A DNA stretch of 64,000 bases from Rhodovarius crocodyli (lineage in GTDB: Bacteria > Pseudomonadota > Alphaproteobacteria > Acetobacterales > Acetobacteraceae), in the NCBI GenBank assembly GCA_945901085.1, contig CAMDJV010000015.1, positions 23,023-87,022 of the forward strand, in the 5' to 3' direction. Within the stretch, counting starts at the first letter, position 1. The number at the start of each line of letters is the position of its first letter. Of this stretch, positions 17,679 to 26,997 are shown one piece after another. Position numbers and translations under genes: made by a program. The notes under the pieces were generated by a model. It did no database searches. It worked only from the letters and a program-made list of their open reading frames with translations, and was not told where the DNA came from.

Positions 17679-18347
17679 TCAGCGCAGTGCAGCGGTCGCG
17701 CTACCCAAGCCTGTCCAGCGCGCGGTGATCGGCCCGGGCACGCCCAGAGCCTGGCCGCTTCGGTCGAAGACCAGCACGAGCACGGCACCCAGCGGCAGCC
17801 CCCCCGCCTCCCGCGCAATATTGACGGCGGTTTCCAACAGCGCCGCACAATCCACCCGCAGCGCGCGCTGCGGCGCCAGGGCGCAGGAGGAGGGAAAACC
17901 CGTGCGCTTGCCCTTGCCGATGACGACCTGGCCGAGCCCGGCGAGGTCGGCCGCAGCCTCGAACAGATTCGCCGGGCCATCGCGCCAACGCGAGGCGCTG
18001 AGGTCGAGCGCGGGATGCAGCCGCTCAAACGCCGGCAGCGCGGTGCCATCGGGCGTGATAGCCTCGCCCAATACCGCCAGCAGCGCCGGTGCCGCATGCC
18101 CATGCGGCAGCACGGAAAGCGGCAGGGTCTGGCCCGTGGTCATGATCCGCCCGGGCAACATCGCACCCACCAATCCTGTTTCGCTCACGCGGATGCCGCA
18201 AGGCGGCAGCGCCAGGCGCTCCAGCACATCCCCCGCAACCTGCTCAGCCGCCTCGAGGCAGGCGAGCGCGAGATCAGCCGTGAGTGGCGCCACTGGTTGC
18301 CCCGATTCCCAGGCCTCTGCCAGCGCCGAGGCGACGGAGCCTATCAT
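17679..18347 (-). CDS. Unknown protein in the TRAP operon
   Basis: A 222-residue protein whose ATG overlaps the dctM stop by four bases (ATGA), so it is translated with the TRAP genes. It has no signal peptide and no transmembrane segment. Segments such as GLVGAMLPGRIMTTGQTLP, HGHAAPALLAVLGEAI and GAVLVLVFDRSGQALGVPG show no motif I recognise. A soluble enzyme or accessory protein acting on the TRAP substrate is plausible. Longer upstream starts lie inside dctM and are rejected. Confidence 0.55.
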   Translation of the reverse strand: MIGSVASALAEAWESGQPVAPLTADLALACLEAAEQVAGDVLERLALPPCGIRVSETGLVGAMLPGRIMTTGQTLPLSVLPHGHAAPALLAVLGEAITPDGTALPAFERLHPALDLSASRWRDGPANLFEAAADLAGLGQVVIGKGKRTGFPSSCALAPQRALRVDCAALLETAVNIAREAGGLPLGAVLVLVFDRSGQALGVPGPITARWTGLGSATAALR

Positions 18348-19756
18348 CGCATTGGCGGCAGTTCGGGGATTTCCTCCTCGACGAAGCCACCAACCGGCGG
18401 GGCTTCCATGCTGACGGCGGGAGGCCCGCCATCGCCGCCATAGAGGTATTCCGGCAGCCAGGTGACGGTGCCAGGGAAGACATAGATCAGCACCATCGTC
18501 ATGATCACGATGTAGATATAGGGCATGCAACCGGCGAAAATATCCTCAAGCTTCACCGAGGGTGGCGCCACGCCCTTCAGATAGAAGGCCGCCATGGCGA
18601 CCGGGGGGGAGAGGAAGGAGGTCTGCAGGTTCAGGCCGATCAGCACGCCGAAGAAAATCGGGTCGATACCGAAATTGTCCAGTAGCGGCAGGAATATGGG
18701 CACGAAGATCACGATGATCTCTGTCCATTCCAGCGGCCAGCCGAGAATGAATATAATGATCTGGGTGAGGATCAGGAAGGTGGTGGCATTCAGCCCCAGG
18801 CTCATCACCAGATTCTCGATCACCTGCTGGCCGCCGAGATAGCCGAAGACCGAGGAGAACAGGGCCGAGCCGACGAAAAGCCAGCACACCATGGCTGTGG
18901 TTCGCGCAGTGAGGAACACGCTCTCCCGCAGCGACGCCCAGGTGAAGGAGCGATAGAGCAAGGCCAGCAGCAGCGCGCCGACCACACCGGCCGCGGCGGA
19001 TTCCGTAGGCGTCATGATGCCGAGCAAAATCACCGCCAGGACCACCACCGTGAGCAGGGTGAGCGGCACAAAGCCCACCATCAGCTCCCAAAGCACGGTG
19101 CCGATGGGCACATTGCGCTCCTCGGGCGGGAGTTTCGGTGCGCGGTGCGGCTGCAGGATGCCAACGCCGATGAGATAGACGAGATAGGCCGCCGTCAGCA
19201 CGAAGCCGGGGATAAAGGCTGCGGCGTAGAGCTGCACCACCGAGGTGCCGGTCGTCGCACCATAGAGGATGAGCATAACCGAGGGCGGGATGAGGATGCC
19301 CAGCGTGCCGCCGGCCGCAATACAGCCACAGGCCAGCTTCGGATCATATCCAGCGCGCAGCATGGGCGGCAGCGCCAGCAGGCCCATCAGCGTCACCACC
19401 GCACCCACAATGCCCGAGGCTATGCCGAACAATGCGCATGTCACCATGGTTGCGATGGCCAGCGAAGCCGGCAGGAAGCCCGAGGCCAATTGCAGCGAGC
19501 GGAACAGGCGGTCCAAAATATTTGAGCGCTCGATGATGTAACCCATGAAGACGAAGAGGGGCACCGAGATCAGCACGTCATTGGACATGACGGCATAGGC
19601 ACGCTGGACCAGCAGGTCGAACACCCTGTCCTGCATCGCGAAATAGCCGAAGAACATCCCCATCGCCATCAGCGTGAAGGCGATTGGAAAGCCCAGCATG
19701 ATGAAGAAGATAAAGAGGACGAGCTGGAGAATGCCAATCGTTGCGTCGCTGAGCAC
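18344..19756 (-). CDS. dctM: TRAP transporter large permease (DctM)
   Basis: A 470-residue inner-membrane protein with about twelve hydrophobic segments. It carries family motifs SVPLFVFMGYIIERS, GAVVTLMGLLALPPML and GTLGILIPPSVMLILYGA. DctM forms the cation-driven channel of TRAP importers. It follows dctQ by 24 bp and dctP further upstream in one operon. The C-terminal tail after the last helix is unusually proline-rich. The solute is probably an organic acid; it cannot be named. Confidence 0.92.
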   Translation of the reverse strand: MLSDATIGILQLVLFIFFIMLGFPIAFTLMAMGMFFGYFAMQDRVFDLLVQRAYAVMSNDVLISVPLFVFMGYIIERSNILDRLFRSLQLASGFLPASLAIATMVTCALFGIASGIVGAVVTLMGLLALPPMLRAGYDPKLACGCIAAGGTLGILIPPSVMLILYGATTGTSVVQLYAAAFIPGFVLTAAYLVYLIGVGILQPHRAPKLPPEERNVPIGTVLWELMVGFVPLTLLTVVVLAVILLGIMTPTESAAAGVVGALLLALLYRSFTWASLRESVFLTARTTAMVCWLFVGSALFSSVFGYLGGQQVIENLVMSLGLNATTFLILTQIIIFILGWPLEWTEIIVIFVPIFLPLLDNFGIDPIFFGVLIGLNLQTSFLSPPVAMAAFYLKGVAPPSVKLEDIFAGCMPYIYIVIMTMVLIYVFPGTVTWLPEYLYGGDGGPPAVSMEAPPVGGFVEEEIPELPPMR

Positions 19757-19780
19757 TGGGCGGGGCCTTGTCGGAAGAGG

Positions 19781-20512
19781 TTAGCGGGTTTCGCCCTGGG
19801 TTGTCACAATCGCGGCCTGCGCACCGCCCTGCGCAACGCGGGCGGTCAGCGCATCCAGGCCCTGGCTTTGGGCGGCGGCGATGAGGGCCACGTCGAGTTC
19901 CTCGACATCGACCAGGCGCTGCGGCCATTCATTGTTCTTGATGCACTGCACACAGCGAACAACCTCGACCAAGCCTTGCAAGAGCAGCAGCAGCCCGGCG
20001 GTGGGGATAATTGCCTTGAAAGGCCAGAGTATCGGCCCGTTCGGGCTCAGCGAGGAATGCTCGTTGGTCAGGAACGACTGCTCGAAGAAGAAATACCCCT
20101 GCACCATCAGCGCGAAGATCCCAGGGAAGAAGAACAGGATATACAGCGTGAGGTCGAACTTGCCCTGCAGGCTGGGCTTAAAACCACGATAGACGAAATC
20201 GCCGCGTACATGGCCGTTGCGTGACAGGGCATAGGCGCCGGCGAGCATGAACATGGCACCATAGAGCATATAGGAGGCATCGAATGCCCAGGTCGTCGGC
20301 GCCCGAAACACGTAGCGCATCGTGACGTCATAGCTGATCACCGCCGTCAGCAAGACGATGCACCACCCGCCCAGCTTGCCCACCCAGGTGCTGAGCTTGT
20401 CCACCGTAAGCAACAGCGCCCGCGTTGCTGGCCTATCGGCGAAGGCGATGGCGGCCATAATGGTCGCCACCACCAACCCCGCAAGCCCCGCGACAACGAT
20501 GCTGCCTGACAC
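19781..20512 (-). CDS. dctQ: TRAP transporter small permease (DctQ)
   Basis: A 243-residue membrane protein with the DctQ core: four helices and the conserved MRYVFRAPTTWAFDASYML segment, then GAYALSRNGHVRGDF. It is longer than the usual ~170 residues because of an added N-terminal helix and a hydrophilic C-terminal extension (about 50 residues). It starts six bases after the dctP stop and partners dctM. Confidence 0.88.
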   Translation of the reverse strand: MSGSIVVAGLAGLVVATIMAAIAFADRPATRALLLTVDKLSTWVGKLGGWCIVLLTAVISYDVTMRYVFRAPTTWAFDASYMLYGAMFMLAGAYALSRNGHVRGDFVYRGFKPSLQGKFDLTLYILFFFPGIFALMVQGYFFFEQSFLTNEHSSLSPNGPILWPFKAIIPTAGLLLLLQGLVEVVRCVQCIKNNEWPQRLVDVEELDVALIAAAQSQGLDALTARVAQGGAQAAIVTTQGETR

Positions 20513-20517
20513 GCTGC

Positions 20518-21660
20518 TCAGCCGCGGGCGAAGAAATGGTTGAAGCTGCGCACGGGGCTAACCTCGTAGCGCAGGAAGAAATTGCCGACGCGGCGGCACC
20601 AGGCACGCTGGCTGTCGCAGATTTTCTTGAACAGCGGGCCATTATTGGGGTTGGAATTGTCGCCCTCGATGCGGGCGATCACCCGGTCCCAGGCTTGCAA
20701 TTGGGCGTCCAGGATCGGCGTGGGTGTGGGGCGGACATTGACCTGCTGGGTCTGCGACATGCCGAGCAGATCGGCCGAATAGCGCTCCTGCAGCTTCCAG
20801 CTCATATCGGCGCTGCTGGCTTCGGCCGAATGGCGCAGCAATGCCTTATGCTCATCCGGCAGGGCATCGAACTTGCCCTTGTTGAACAGAACTTCGAAGC
20901 ACTCCACCGCCTGATGGTAGGACTGGATATAGAGGTTCTTCGCCACGTCCGGGAAGCCGAGGATACGGTCGGAGGAGGGATTGTTGAACTCGGCCGCGTC
21001 GATCACGCCGCGCTCCAGCGCGGGCACGATCTCGCCGCCCGGCACGGCCACAACGGCGGCACCCAGCTCCTGCATCAGGTCGCCGGCGAGGCCCACGGTG
21101 CGGTAGCGCAGGCCGCGAATCTGCTCGGCGCGTTCGATGGGCGTGCGGAACCAGCCCAGCGGCTGGGTGGGCATCGGGCCGGTGAGGAAGCCCACGGCAT
21201 TGAGCCGCAGCACGTCATTGACCAGTTCCTTATACAGCGCCTCGCCGCCGCCGTAGTAGAACCAGCCCAGAAGTTGGTGTGCATTGCCAAACCAGGGTGG
21301 GGTGGTGCCGAATAGGCTGAACGCCTTATTACGGCCGAACCAATAGGCGGACACGCCATGGCCGCCATCGAGGGTGCCGGCATGCACGGCGTCCATCACC
21401 TGGAAGGCGCCAACCACGGCGCCCGCGGCGAGAAGTTCGAGCCGGAGGCGCCCCCCGCCCATGGCATTCACCCGGTTGACATAGTCCTGCGCGAATTCAT
21501 GGAAAATGTCGCGCTGCGGCCAGGTGGACTGGAAGCGCAGGGTCAGCGTCTGTGCGCGGCTCACGCCTGGCGTCGCCAGTATAGCCGTCGCCGTCGCGGC
21601 GGCTGCGCCTGTCTTGAGGAAGCCTCGGCGCGGCGCGGGGCTGCTTTTGTTGTCGGACAT
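20518..21660 (-). CDS. dctP: TRAP transporter substrate-binding protein (DctP family)
   Basis: A 380-residue periplasmic receptor with a Tat-type leader (RRGFLKTGAAAA). The mature protein begins LTLRFQSTWP and has GLAGDLMQELGAAVVAVPGGEIVPAL, the ligand-orienting region, then DAAEFNNPSSD. The pattern resembles the DctP branch with a SxWP start often linked to keto or aromatic acids. It is the first gene of the P-Q-M operon; 273 bp upstream to the LysR stop probably hold its promoter. Confidence 0.9.
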   Translation of the reverse strand: MSDNKSSPAPRRGFLKTGAAAATATAILATPGVSRAQTLTLRFQSTWPQRDIFHEFAQDYVNRVNAMGGGRLRLELLAAGAVVGAFQVMDAVHAGTLDGGHGVSAYWFGRNKAFSLFGTTPPWFGNAHQLLGWFYYGGGEALYKELVNDVLRLNAVGFLTGPMPTQPLGWFRTPIERAEQIRGLRYRTVGLAGDLMQELGAAVVAVPGGEIVPALERGVIDAAEFNNPSSDRILGFPDVAKNLYIQSYHQAVECFEVLFNKGKFDALPDEHKALLRHSAEASSADMSWKLQERYSADLLGMSQTQQVNVRPTPTPILDAQLQAWDRVIARIEGDNSNPNNGPLFKKICDSQRAWCRRVGNFFLRYEVSPVRSFNHFFARG

Positions 21661-21933
21661 AAACTTCTCCCTTCGAGGCGCATTGCCGCGCCTTCATTCT
21701 TCGCCCTTAGCCAAGGCGTTGAAGCGACGCAATGGGCTTCATGCCTGACATTGCCATCCCGCCTGGGAGTTTGAGCCCAAAGGCTAGTTGAAAACATCTC
21801 ATGGGCGCCGCTGACGCAGCCGCCACTGCCCTGTTGCGAGACATCAAGGCGCGGTTTGCCCCGCTTGGAGTGATCCACCGCCGCGAGGCCAGAGCCTTGG
21901 GGAGCTGATCATGACGCTGGCTGAGACCCAACA

Positions 21934-22839
21934 TCAGGTCGCCGCGCAGTCCACCGCATCCCGGCTCAATCCGATGAAGGCGCGAATGGCGGGCAGGTCG
22001 AGCGATTCCGGCAGGGCCACCGCATAGACACCGCCCATGATAGGCTCACCCAGGATGGGAACTGCCTGCAGGCGCTGGTCCTGCCAAGCCTCGCCATCAA
22101 GGACGACACTGATCCCGATACCGGCGGCCACCGCCTCTCGGGCGGCCTCTCGGCTCCCCACTTCAAGGGCGATTTGGCCAGAAAGACCATGCTGCGCAAA
22201 GGCCGCCTCCATCATGGCGCGCGTCATCGAACCTGGCTCGCGCAGCACCAATGGCCCCTCGGCCAGTTGCTCGAGGCTGATGCTCGCGCGTGTCGCGCAG
22301 GCCGGCACGCAGGCGATCAGCCGCTGCGTGACGAGCAATGTGCAGGACATCCCTTCCACCGGCTGGGTCAGGGTCATGATGGCGACTTCGATCTCGCAGG
22401 CCGCGAGGGCCTCAAGCAGCCCGTTGGTATTGCCGAGCCGGGTTCTCACCCGCAGCTCCGGATAGGCTGCCATCAAGGCCGCGATGCAGGGCATGGCATG
22501 GGCTGGCGTCGAGAGGCCGATGGCGATGCTGCCGCGGCGCAGATCGCGCGATTGGCGCATCGTCTCCTCCAACTCATCCATGCGCCCCAGCACCAGCCGG
22601 GATCGGGCCAGCAATTCTTGCCCGGCATCGGTGAGCGCGAGGCGGGGGCGGCGATGCAGCAAAAGAGTGCCGCAGGCGCGCTCCAGCCCGGTGAGCGTGA
22701 CCGAGATGGTGGGCTGGCTGAGGCCAAGGATTTCGGCAGCCCGCGATATGCTGCCGCCTTCGACAATGGCGGCAAAGCAGCGCAGTGCGTTGAGGCTTAT
22801 CGCGCCCTCCCGGCGGCCACGGCGGGGGTCATTTGTCAT
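21934..22839 (-). CDS. LysR-family transcriptional regulator
   Basis: A 301-residue regulator. An N-terminal winged helix-turn-helix (LRCFAAIVEGGSISRAAEILGLSQPTIS by position about 19-46) is followed by a two-lobed effector domain. It is divergent from the first dipeptide-type importer operon, with a Pho-box-like repeat in the 98-bp spacer, and is the usual position for a regulator of that operon or of itself. It also precedes the TRAP operon on the same strand. A LysR protein (PtxE) accompanies phosphite genes elsewhere, but I see no specific evidence for that identity. Confidence 0.85.
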   Translation of the reverse strand: MTNDPRRGRREGAISLNALRCFAAIVEGGSISRAAEILGLSQPTISVTLTGLERACGTLLLHRRPRLALTDAGQELLARSRLVLGRMDELEETMRQSRDLRRGSIAIGLSTPAHAMPCIAALMAAYPELRVRTRLGNTNGLLEALAACEIEVAIMTLTQPVEGMSCTLLVTQRLIACVPACATRASISLEQLAEGPLVLREPGSMTRAMMEAAFAQHGLSGQIALEVGSREAAREAVAAGIGISVVLDGEAWQDQRLQAVPILGEPIMGGVYAVALPESLDLPAIRAFIGLSRDAVDCAAT

Positions 22840-22854
22840 CGTGAAAGCCTGGGA

Positions 22855-22872
22855 GTGTCATTCAAGTGTCAT
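22855..22872 (+). promoter_or_regulatory. PhoB box (two direct repeats)
   Basis: GTGTCAT at 22855-22861 and again at 22866-22872, separated by TCAA. Two 7-mers of the CTGTCAT type with a 4-nt spacer (11-nt period) are the classical PhoB site. A further TTGTCAT lies 22 nt upstream (22833-22839), in phase. The box is 65 bp before the start of the importer operon. Confidence 0.65.
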
Positions 22873-22937
22873 TTCCATGACTTAGGTTAGGACCAAGCAA
22901 TAGATTAACGTCATAGCATCATACTATGGAGAAGCCC

Positions 22938-24497
22938 ATGTCTGATCTTGCCCGCCGCCACCTGCTCGGTGCAGGCGCTGCCTTCCTCGGTGCGCTCGAT
23001 GCGAGCCTGGCGCAGGCGCAGCAGCCATCCCCCCGGCGGGGCGGGGCTTTGGTCTATGCGCAGATGTCGGGCAATCGGCGCGGCGGCGATGCGAGCAATT
23101 CCCGCCATCCCTATTACATGGTCGATCTCATTACCCGCTCGGCCTATAACACCCTGGCCTGGGTGGATGAGGAGTTGAAGCTCCAACTGGAGTTGGCCAC
23201 CCGCATCGCGCCCGCCGATGACACGCTCAAGGTGTGGGAGGTGACGATCCGCGAGGGGGTGCGCTTCCATGATGGTAGGATGATGACGGCCGGCGATGTC
23301 GCCGCCTCTTTCGAACTGCATCGCCGGCGCAATTTTGCCTCGGCGCAGATCCAGCGGACCGAGGTGGTGAACCCCACCACCATCCGCTTCCACCTCGATG
23401 CGGGGAACTCCGAATTCCCCTTCGTGCTCGCTGAATATGATTGCGTCGTGATGCCGGCGAACCCTGATTTTGAGCGCATCGGCATGGAGGGCATCGGCAC
23501 CGGGCCCTTTCGCATCACCAGCAATGATCCGCAGCGCCGCATGACCTTCGAGCGTTTCGAGGATTATTGGCGCCAGGGCTTCCCCTATCTGGACCGGCTG
23601 GAGGTGGTGAATCGCGAGGGCCAGACCGAGGCGGCGCTGGCGGGTTACCGCGCGCGCCAATTCGACGCGATGCTGAATATCGACCCGCGGCTGATCCGCC
23701 AGATGGAGCGCGAGCCACAGACCGACCTGGTGGCCGCGGCCTCGGGCGATCAGGCGGTGATCATCCTGCCCAAGCATCCGGGCTCGGCCTTCAATGATGC
23801 GCGCATCCGCCGTGCGCTCTCGGCGGCGATCGACCGTGAGGGGCTGGTGCGGATTGTCTATGGTGGGACCCGCTGGGGCTGGGTTGGCAATGACAGCCAC
23901 CTCGCCGCCGCCGACCCGATGTTTGTCGCCCCCGAGCGCCCGCGCGACCTGGCCCTGGCGCGGCGCCTGCTGGCCGAGGCAGGCCATCCCAACGGCATCA
24001 CCCTGCCCACGCTGTATTATGCGCCGCAATGGCCGGAGATGGCGCGGTATTTCCAGTTCATCCAGGAGAGCGTGCGCGAGGCCGGCATCACCCTGCCGAT
24101 CGAGGAGCGGCCGAATGACGGCTATCAGCGCTTTCGCATGGGCGAGTTGGATGTGAGCCGCGGCAACTGGCATAAATTCGCCTATACCGCTGTGGGCCCG
24201 CGCAACCCCGGCATCAGCCTCTTTCGGATGCGGCCGGCGAATAATGAGAGCGGCTATTGGTCCGGCCCGGCGGCGGATCGCTATATGGCGCTCTATGCCC
24301 GCGCCATGCTGACGGCCGAGGCTGCGGCGCGGCGGGCGATCTACGCCGAAATGCAGGCAATCCTGCGCGAGGAGGCGCCGGCCATCCTGCCGGCGGGGCG
24401 CAATAATGTGCTGATCAAGCGCAACACGGTCCATAATCTCCGCAACCATCCCCAGCATTGGTCGATCCGCTGGGATGACGTTTATCGCAGCGCCTGA
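22938..24497 (+). CDS. Dipeptide/nickel-type ABC substrate-binding protein 1
   Basis: A 519-residue SBP_bac_5 family periplasmic receptor with a twin-arginine leader (ARRHLLGAGAAF). Family signatures are WEVTIREGVRFHDG near residue 95 and GIGTGPFRI, followed by VFERF-like repeats typical of the fold. The ATG at 22938 has GGAGA at proper distance; an ATG at 22926 is the alternative. It is paralogous to the next gene. Because the operon is next to ptxD and has a Pho box, the ligand may be an organophosphorus compound rather than a peptide; this is inference. Confidence 0.85.
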   Translation: MSDLARRHLLGAGAAFLGALDASLAQAQQPSPRRGGALVYAQMSGNRRGGDASNSRHPYYMVDLITRSAYNTLAWVDEELKLQLELATRIAPADDTLKVWEVTIREGVRFHDGRMMTAGDVAASFELHRRRNFASAQIQRTEVVNPTTIRFHLDAGNSEFPFVLAEYDCVVMPANPDFERIGMEGIGTGPFRITSNDPQRRMTFERFEDYWRQGFPYLDRLEVVNREGQTEAALAGYRARQFDAMLNIDPRLIRQMEREPQTDLVAAASGDQAVIILPKHPGSAFNDARIRRALSAAIDREGLVRIVYGGTRWGWVGNDSHLAAADPMFVAPERPRDLALARRLLAEAGHPNGITLPTLYYAPQWPEMARYFQFIQESVREAGITLPIEERPNDGYQRFRMGELDVSRGNWHKFAYTAVGPRNPGISLFRMRPANNESGYWSGPAADRYMALYARAMLTAEAAARRAIYAEMQAILREEAPAILPAGRNNVLIKRNTVHNLRNHPQHWSIRWDDVYRSA

Positions 24498-24508
24498 AGG
24501 AGGCCATG

Positions 24509-26047
24509 ATGTCCGCTCTCTCCCGCCGCGCGCTGGGCGCGCTTAGCCTGCTTCCTGGTATCGCCGCTGCCCAGGGCGCGCCGCGCCGTGGTGGTGCCAT
24601 CACTGTGGCGCAATGCTCGGCCAACCGTTTCGTTGCTTCGGCCCAGACCGCCCGGCACCCCTATTTCACCGTCGATCTCACCACGCGCATTCCATACAAC
24701 GCGCTGGTCTGGGTGGACCGGCAGATGCGCCTGCAGCCGGAACTGGCCATAGCCTGGCAGCCGGCCAGCGCCGATCAGAGCGTGTGGGACATCACGCTGC
24801 GCCCGGGTGTGCGCTTTCATGACGGCTCGCCCTTGCGGGCGGAGGATGTCGTGGCCTCCTATCAGCTGCACCGGCAGCGCAATTTTGCCTCGGGCCAAAT
24901 TCAGAGAATCGAGGCGATGGCCGATGGCCGGGTGCGCTTCAGCCTCGATGCCGGCAATTCGGAGTTTCCCTATGTTCTGGCTGAATACCAGAACATGATC
25001 ATGCCTGCCGCGCCGGTTGAGACCATCGGCAATACCGGCATTGGCACCGGGCCGTTTCGCTTTGCCTCAACCGACCCGAACCGCGTTGCGGTGTATGAGC
25101 GCAACCCGGCCTATTGGCGTGAGGGTTTTCCCTATCTTGACCGGATTGAGCTGCACAATCGCGAAGGCCAGCAGGAGACGGCCCTGGCCGGGCTGCGCGC
25201 CGGGCAATTCGACATGGTGATGACCATCGACCCGCGCAGCGTGCGCAACCTGCAGCGCGATGCTGATCTGGTGGTGGATAGCGGCGGCGGCGGGCATCAT
25301 TATGTGATTCAATTGCCCAAGTATCCCGGCTCGCCCTTTGAGGATAAGCGGGTGCGCCAGGCGCTGGCGCTGGGTGTGGACCGCGAGGCGATCATTCGCC
25401 TAGTCTATGGCGAGGGGAATGGTTGGGTGGGCAATGACAGCCACCTCGTCGCTGCCGACCCGAATTTCCTCGCCATGCCGCGCCTGCCGCGCCCTGAGGC
25501 GGTGGCCCGGGCCCGGGCGCTGCTGGCGGCGGCCGGGCATCCGAATGGGATTAATCTCGGCACGCTTTATTGGTCGCCGCAATCGCCCGAGGTTGGCCGC
25601 TACTTCCAGGTGCTGCAAGAAACGGCGCGCGAGGCAGGGCTGACCATGGCGCTGGAGCAGCGCCCGGCTGATGGCTATGTGCAATTCCGCACCGGGGATA
25701 ATGATCTCTCAAAGGGCAGCTTCCACCGCTTTGCCATGACTGCGGTTGGCCCACGCAATCCTGGGATTTCGCTGTTCCGCATGCGCGGCGATTTTGTCGA
25801 ATCCGGCCATTGGCGCGGGGCGGAGCATGACCGCTACATGGCGCTTTATGCTGAGGCGATGCGTGAGGGTGATGCGGCGCGGCGGCGTGCGATGTTCACC
25901 GCCATGCAAAGCCTGCTGCATGAGGAGGTGCCGGCGCTGCTGCCGGCCGGGACGATGACCTTCTCGGTGCGCCGCCGCCATGTGCAGGGTTTTGAGTTCC
26001 ATCCGCAAATCTGGTCGGTGCGCTTTGATGAGGTGTGGCGCGGGTGA
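24509..26047 (+). CDS. Dipeptide/nickel-type ABC substrate-binding protein 2
   Basis: A 512-residue SBP_bac_5 receptor, clearly a tandem paralogue of the preceding protein. Shared segments include RHPYFTVDLTTR, NFASGQIQRIEA, NSEFPYVLAEY, WVGNDSHL and AVGPRNPGISLFRMR. The second of two adjacent ATGs (24509) fits the AGGAGG site best. Two receptors for one membrane module suggest widened ligand range. It overlaps the permease start by four bases (GTGA). Confidence 0.85.
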   Translation: MSALSRRALGALSLLPGIAAAQGAPRRGGAITVAQCSANRFVASAQTARHPYFTVDLTTRIPYNALVWVDRQMRLQPELAIAWQPASADQSVWDITLRPGVRFHDGSPLRAEDVVASYQLHRQRNFASGQIQRIEAMADGRVRFSLDAGNSEFPYVLAEYQNMIMPAAPVETIGNTGIGTGPFRFASTDPNRVAVYERNPAYWREGFPYLDRIELHNREGQQETALAGLRAGQFDMVMTIDPRSVRNLQRDADLVVDSGGGGHHYVIQLPKYPGSPFEDKRVRQALALGVDREAIIRLVYGEGNGWVGNDSHLVAADPNFLAMPRLPRPEAVARARALLAAAGHPNGINLGTLYWSPQSPEVGRYFQVLQETAREAGLTMALEQRPADGYVQFRTGDNDLSKGSFHRFAMTAVGPRNPGISLFRMRGDFVESGHWRGAEHDRYMALYAEAMREGDAARRRAMFTAMQSLLHEEVPALLPAGTMTFSVRRRHVQGFEFHPQIWSVRFDEVWRG

Positions 26048-26997
26048 TCGCGCTGATCCTGCGGCGGGGCGCGCTCTCGCTGGTCACGCTGTTTCTGCTG
26101 GCGAGTTTTATCTTCTTTGCCACCGAGGTGCTGCCGGGCGATGCGCTGGATGTCTCGCTCTCGGCCGATGAGATCGCCAATATGCCGGCCGAGGTGATGG
26201 CGCGGCGCAAGGCGGAGCTGGGGTTGGATCGGCCGATTCTCGAGCGGTATTGGGGTTTTCTGGGCGGGCTGCTGCGGTTTGATTTGGGGCGGACCATCAT
26301 AACGCGCGCGCCGGTGGGTGAGATCATCGCCATGCCGCTGCGCAATTCGGTGGCGCTGGCGGGGGTGACGCTGCTGCTGGCCCTGCCGGTGGCCTTGGCG
26401 ATTGCGATGGCGGCAGCACAGGCGAAGGGCCGGGCGGTGGACAATGCGGTGTCGGGGGCGGCGATTATTGGCTATTCGATTCCGGAATTTGTCACAGGGC
26501 TATTGCTGATTGCGGTATTTGCTGTGTGGTGGCCGCTCTTTCCAGCCACCATCACCGCCAGCACGAATGACCCGCTGGGGGTGCTTTTGGCTGCAGCGCC
26601 CTTGGCCATTGCCACCACCATTATAGGCTCCGTCGCCTATCTGGGGCGTATTCTGCGGGTTGGTTTGATTGAGGTGATGGCGGCGGATTTTGTGGAGCGG
26701 CTACACCTTTCGGGCATCCCGCGCTGGCGGATTATCTGGCTGCATGCGCTGCCGGCGGCAATGATACCGGGGCTTTCGGCGGCAGCACTTTATGCCGCCT
26801 CGCTGGTCTCAGGGGTGGTGGTGGTGGAGATGGTCTTTGCCTATCCGGGCATTGGTGCCGAATTGGTGCGCGCAGTGACGCGGCGGGAGGTGCATGTGGT
26901 GCAGGCCATCGCCCTCGCCGCGGCCATTTGCGTGGTGCTGTTCAACCTGCTGGCGGATCTGGGTATCGCCGCGCTTGATCCGCGGACGCGGCGTTGA
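26044..26997 (+). CDS. ABC permease, DppB type
   Basis: A 317-residue inner-membrane permease with six helices. It has the DppB N-terminal pattern (LGLDRPILERYWGFLGGLL ... DLGRTI) and the cytoplasmic EAA loop for ATPase contact (ADFVERLHLSGIPRWRIIWLHALP by position 220-245). GTG at 26044 overlaps the previous stop; GTG at 26035 is possible. It pairs with the DppC-type permease next to it. Confidence 0.88.
   Translation: MIALILRRGALSLVTLFLLASFIFFATEVLPGDALDVSLSADEIANMPAEVMARRKAELGLDRPILERYWGFLGGLLRFDLGRTIITRAPVGEIIAMPLRNSVALAGVTLLLALPVALAIAMAAAQAKGRAVDNAVSGAAIIGYSIPEFVTGLLLIAVFAVWWPLFPATITASTNDPLGVLLAAAPLAIATTIIGSVAYLGRILRVGLIEVMAADFVERLHLSGIPRWRIIWLHALPAAMIPGLSAAALYAASLVSGVVVVEMVFAYPGIGAELVRAVTRREVHVVQAIALAAAICVVLFNLLADLGIAALDPRTRR

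Noticed and set aside
21934..22839. LysR regulator as PtxE, the phosphite regulator
   Set aside because: The position is suggestive, but nothing specific in the sequence distinguishes it from other LysR proteins and it is 7 kb from ptxD.
22911..24458. 515-codon minus-strand open frame
   Set aside because: It is opposite a well-supported receptor gene and is rich in His, Arg and Gly without a fold signature.
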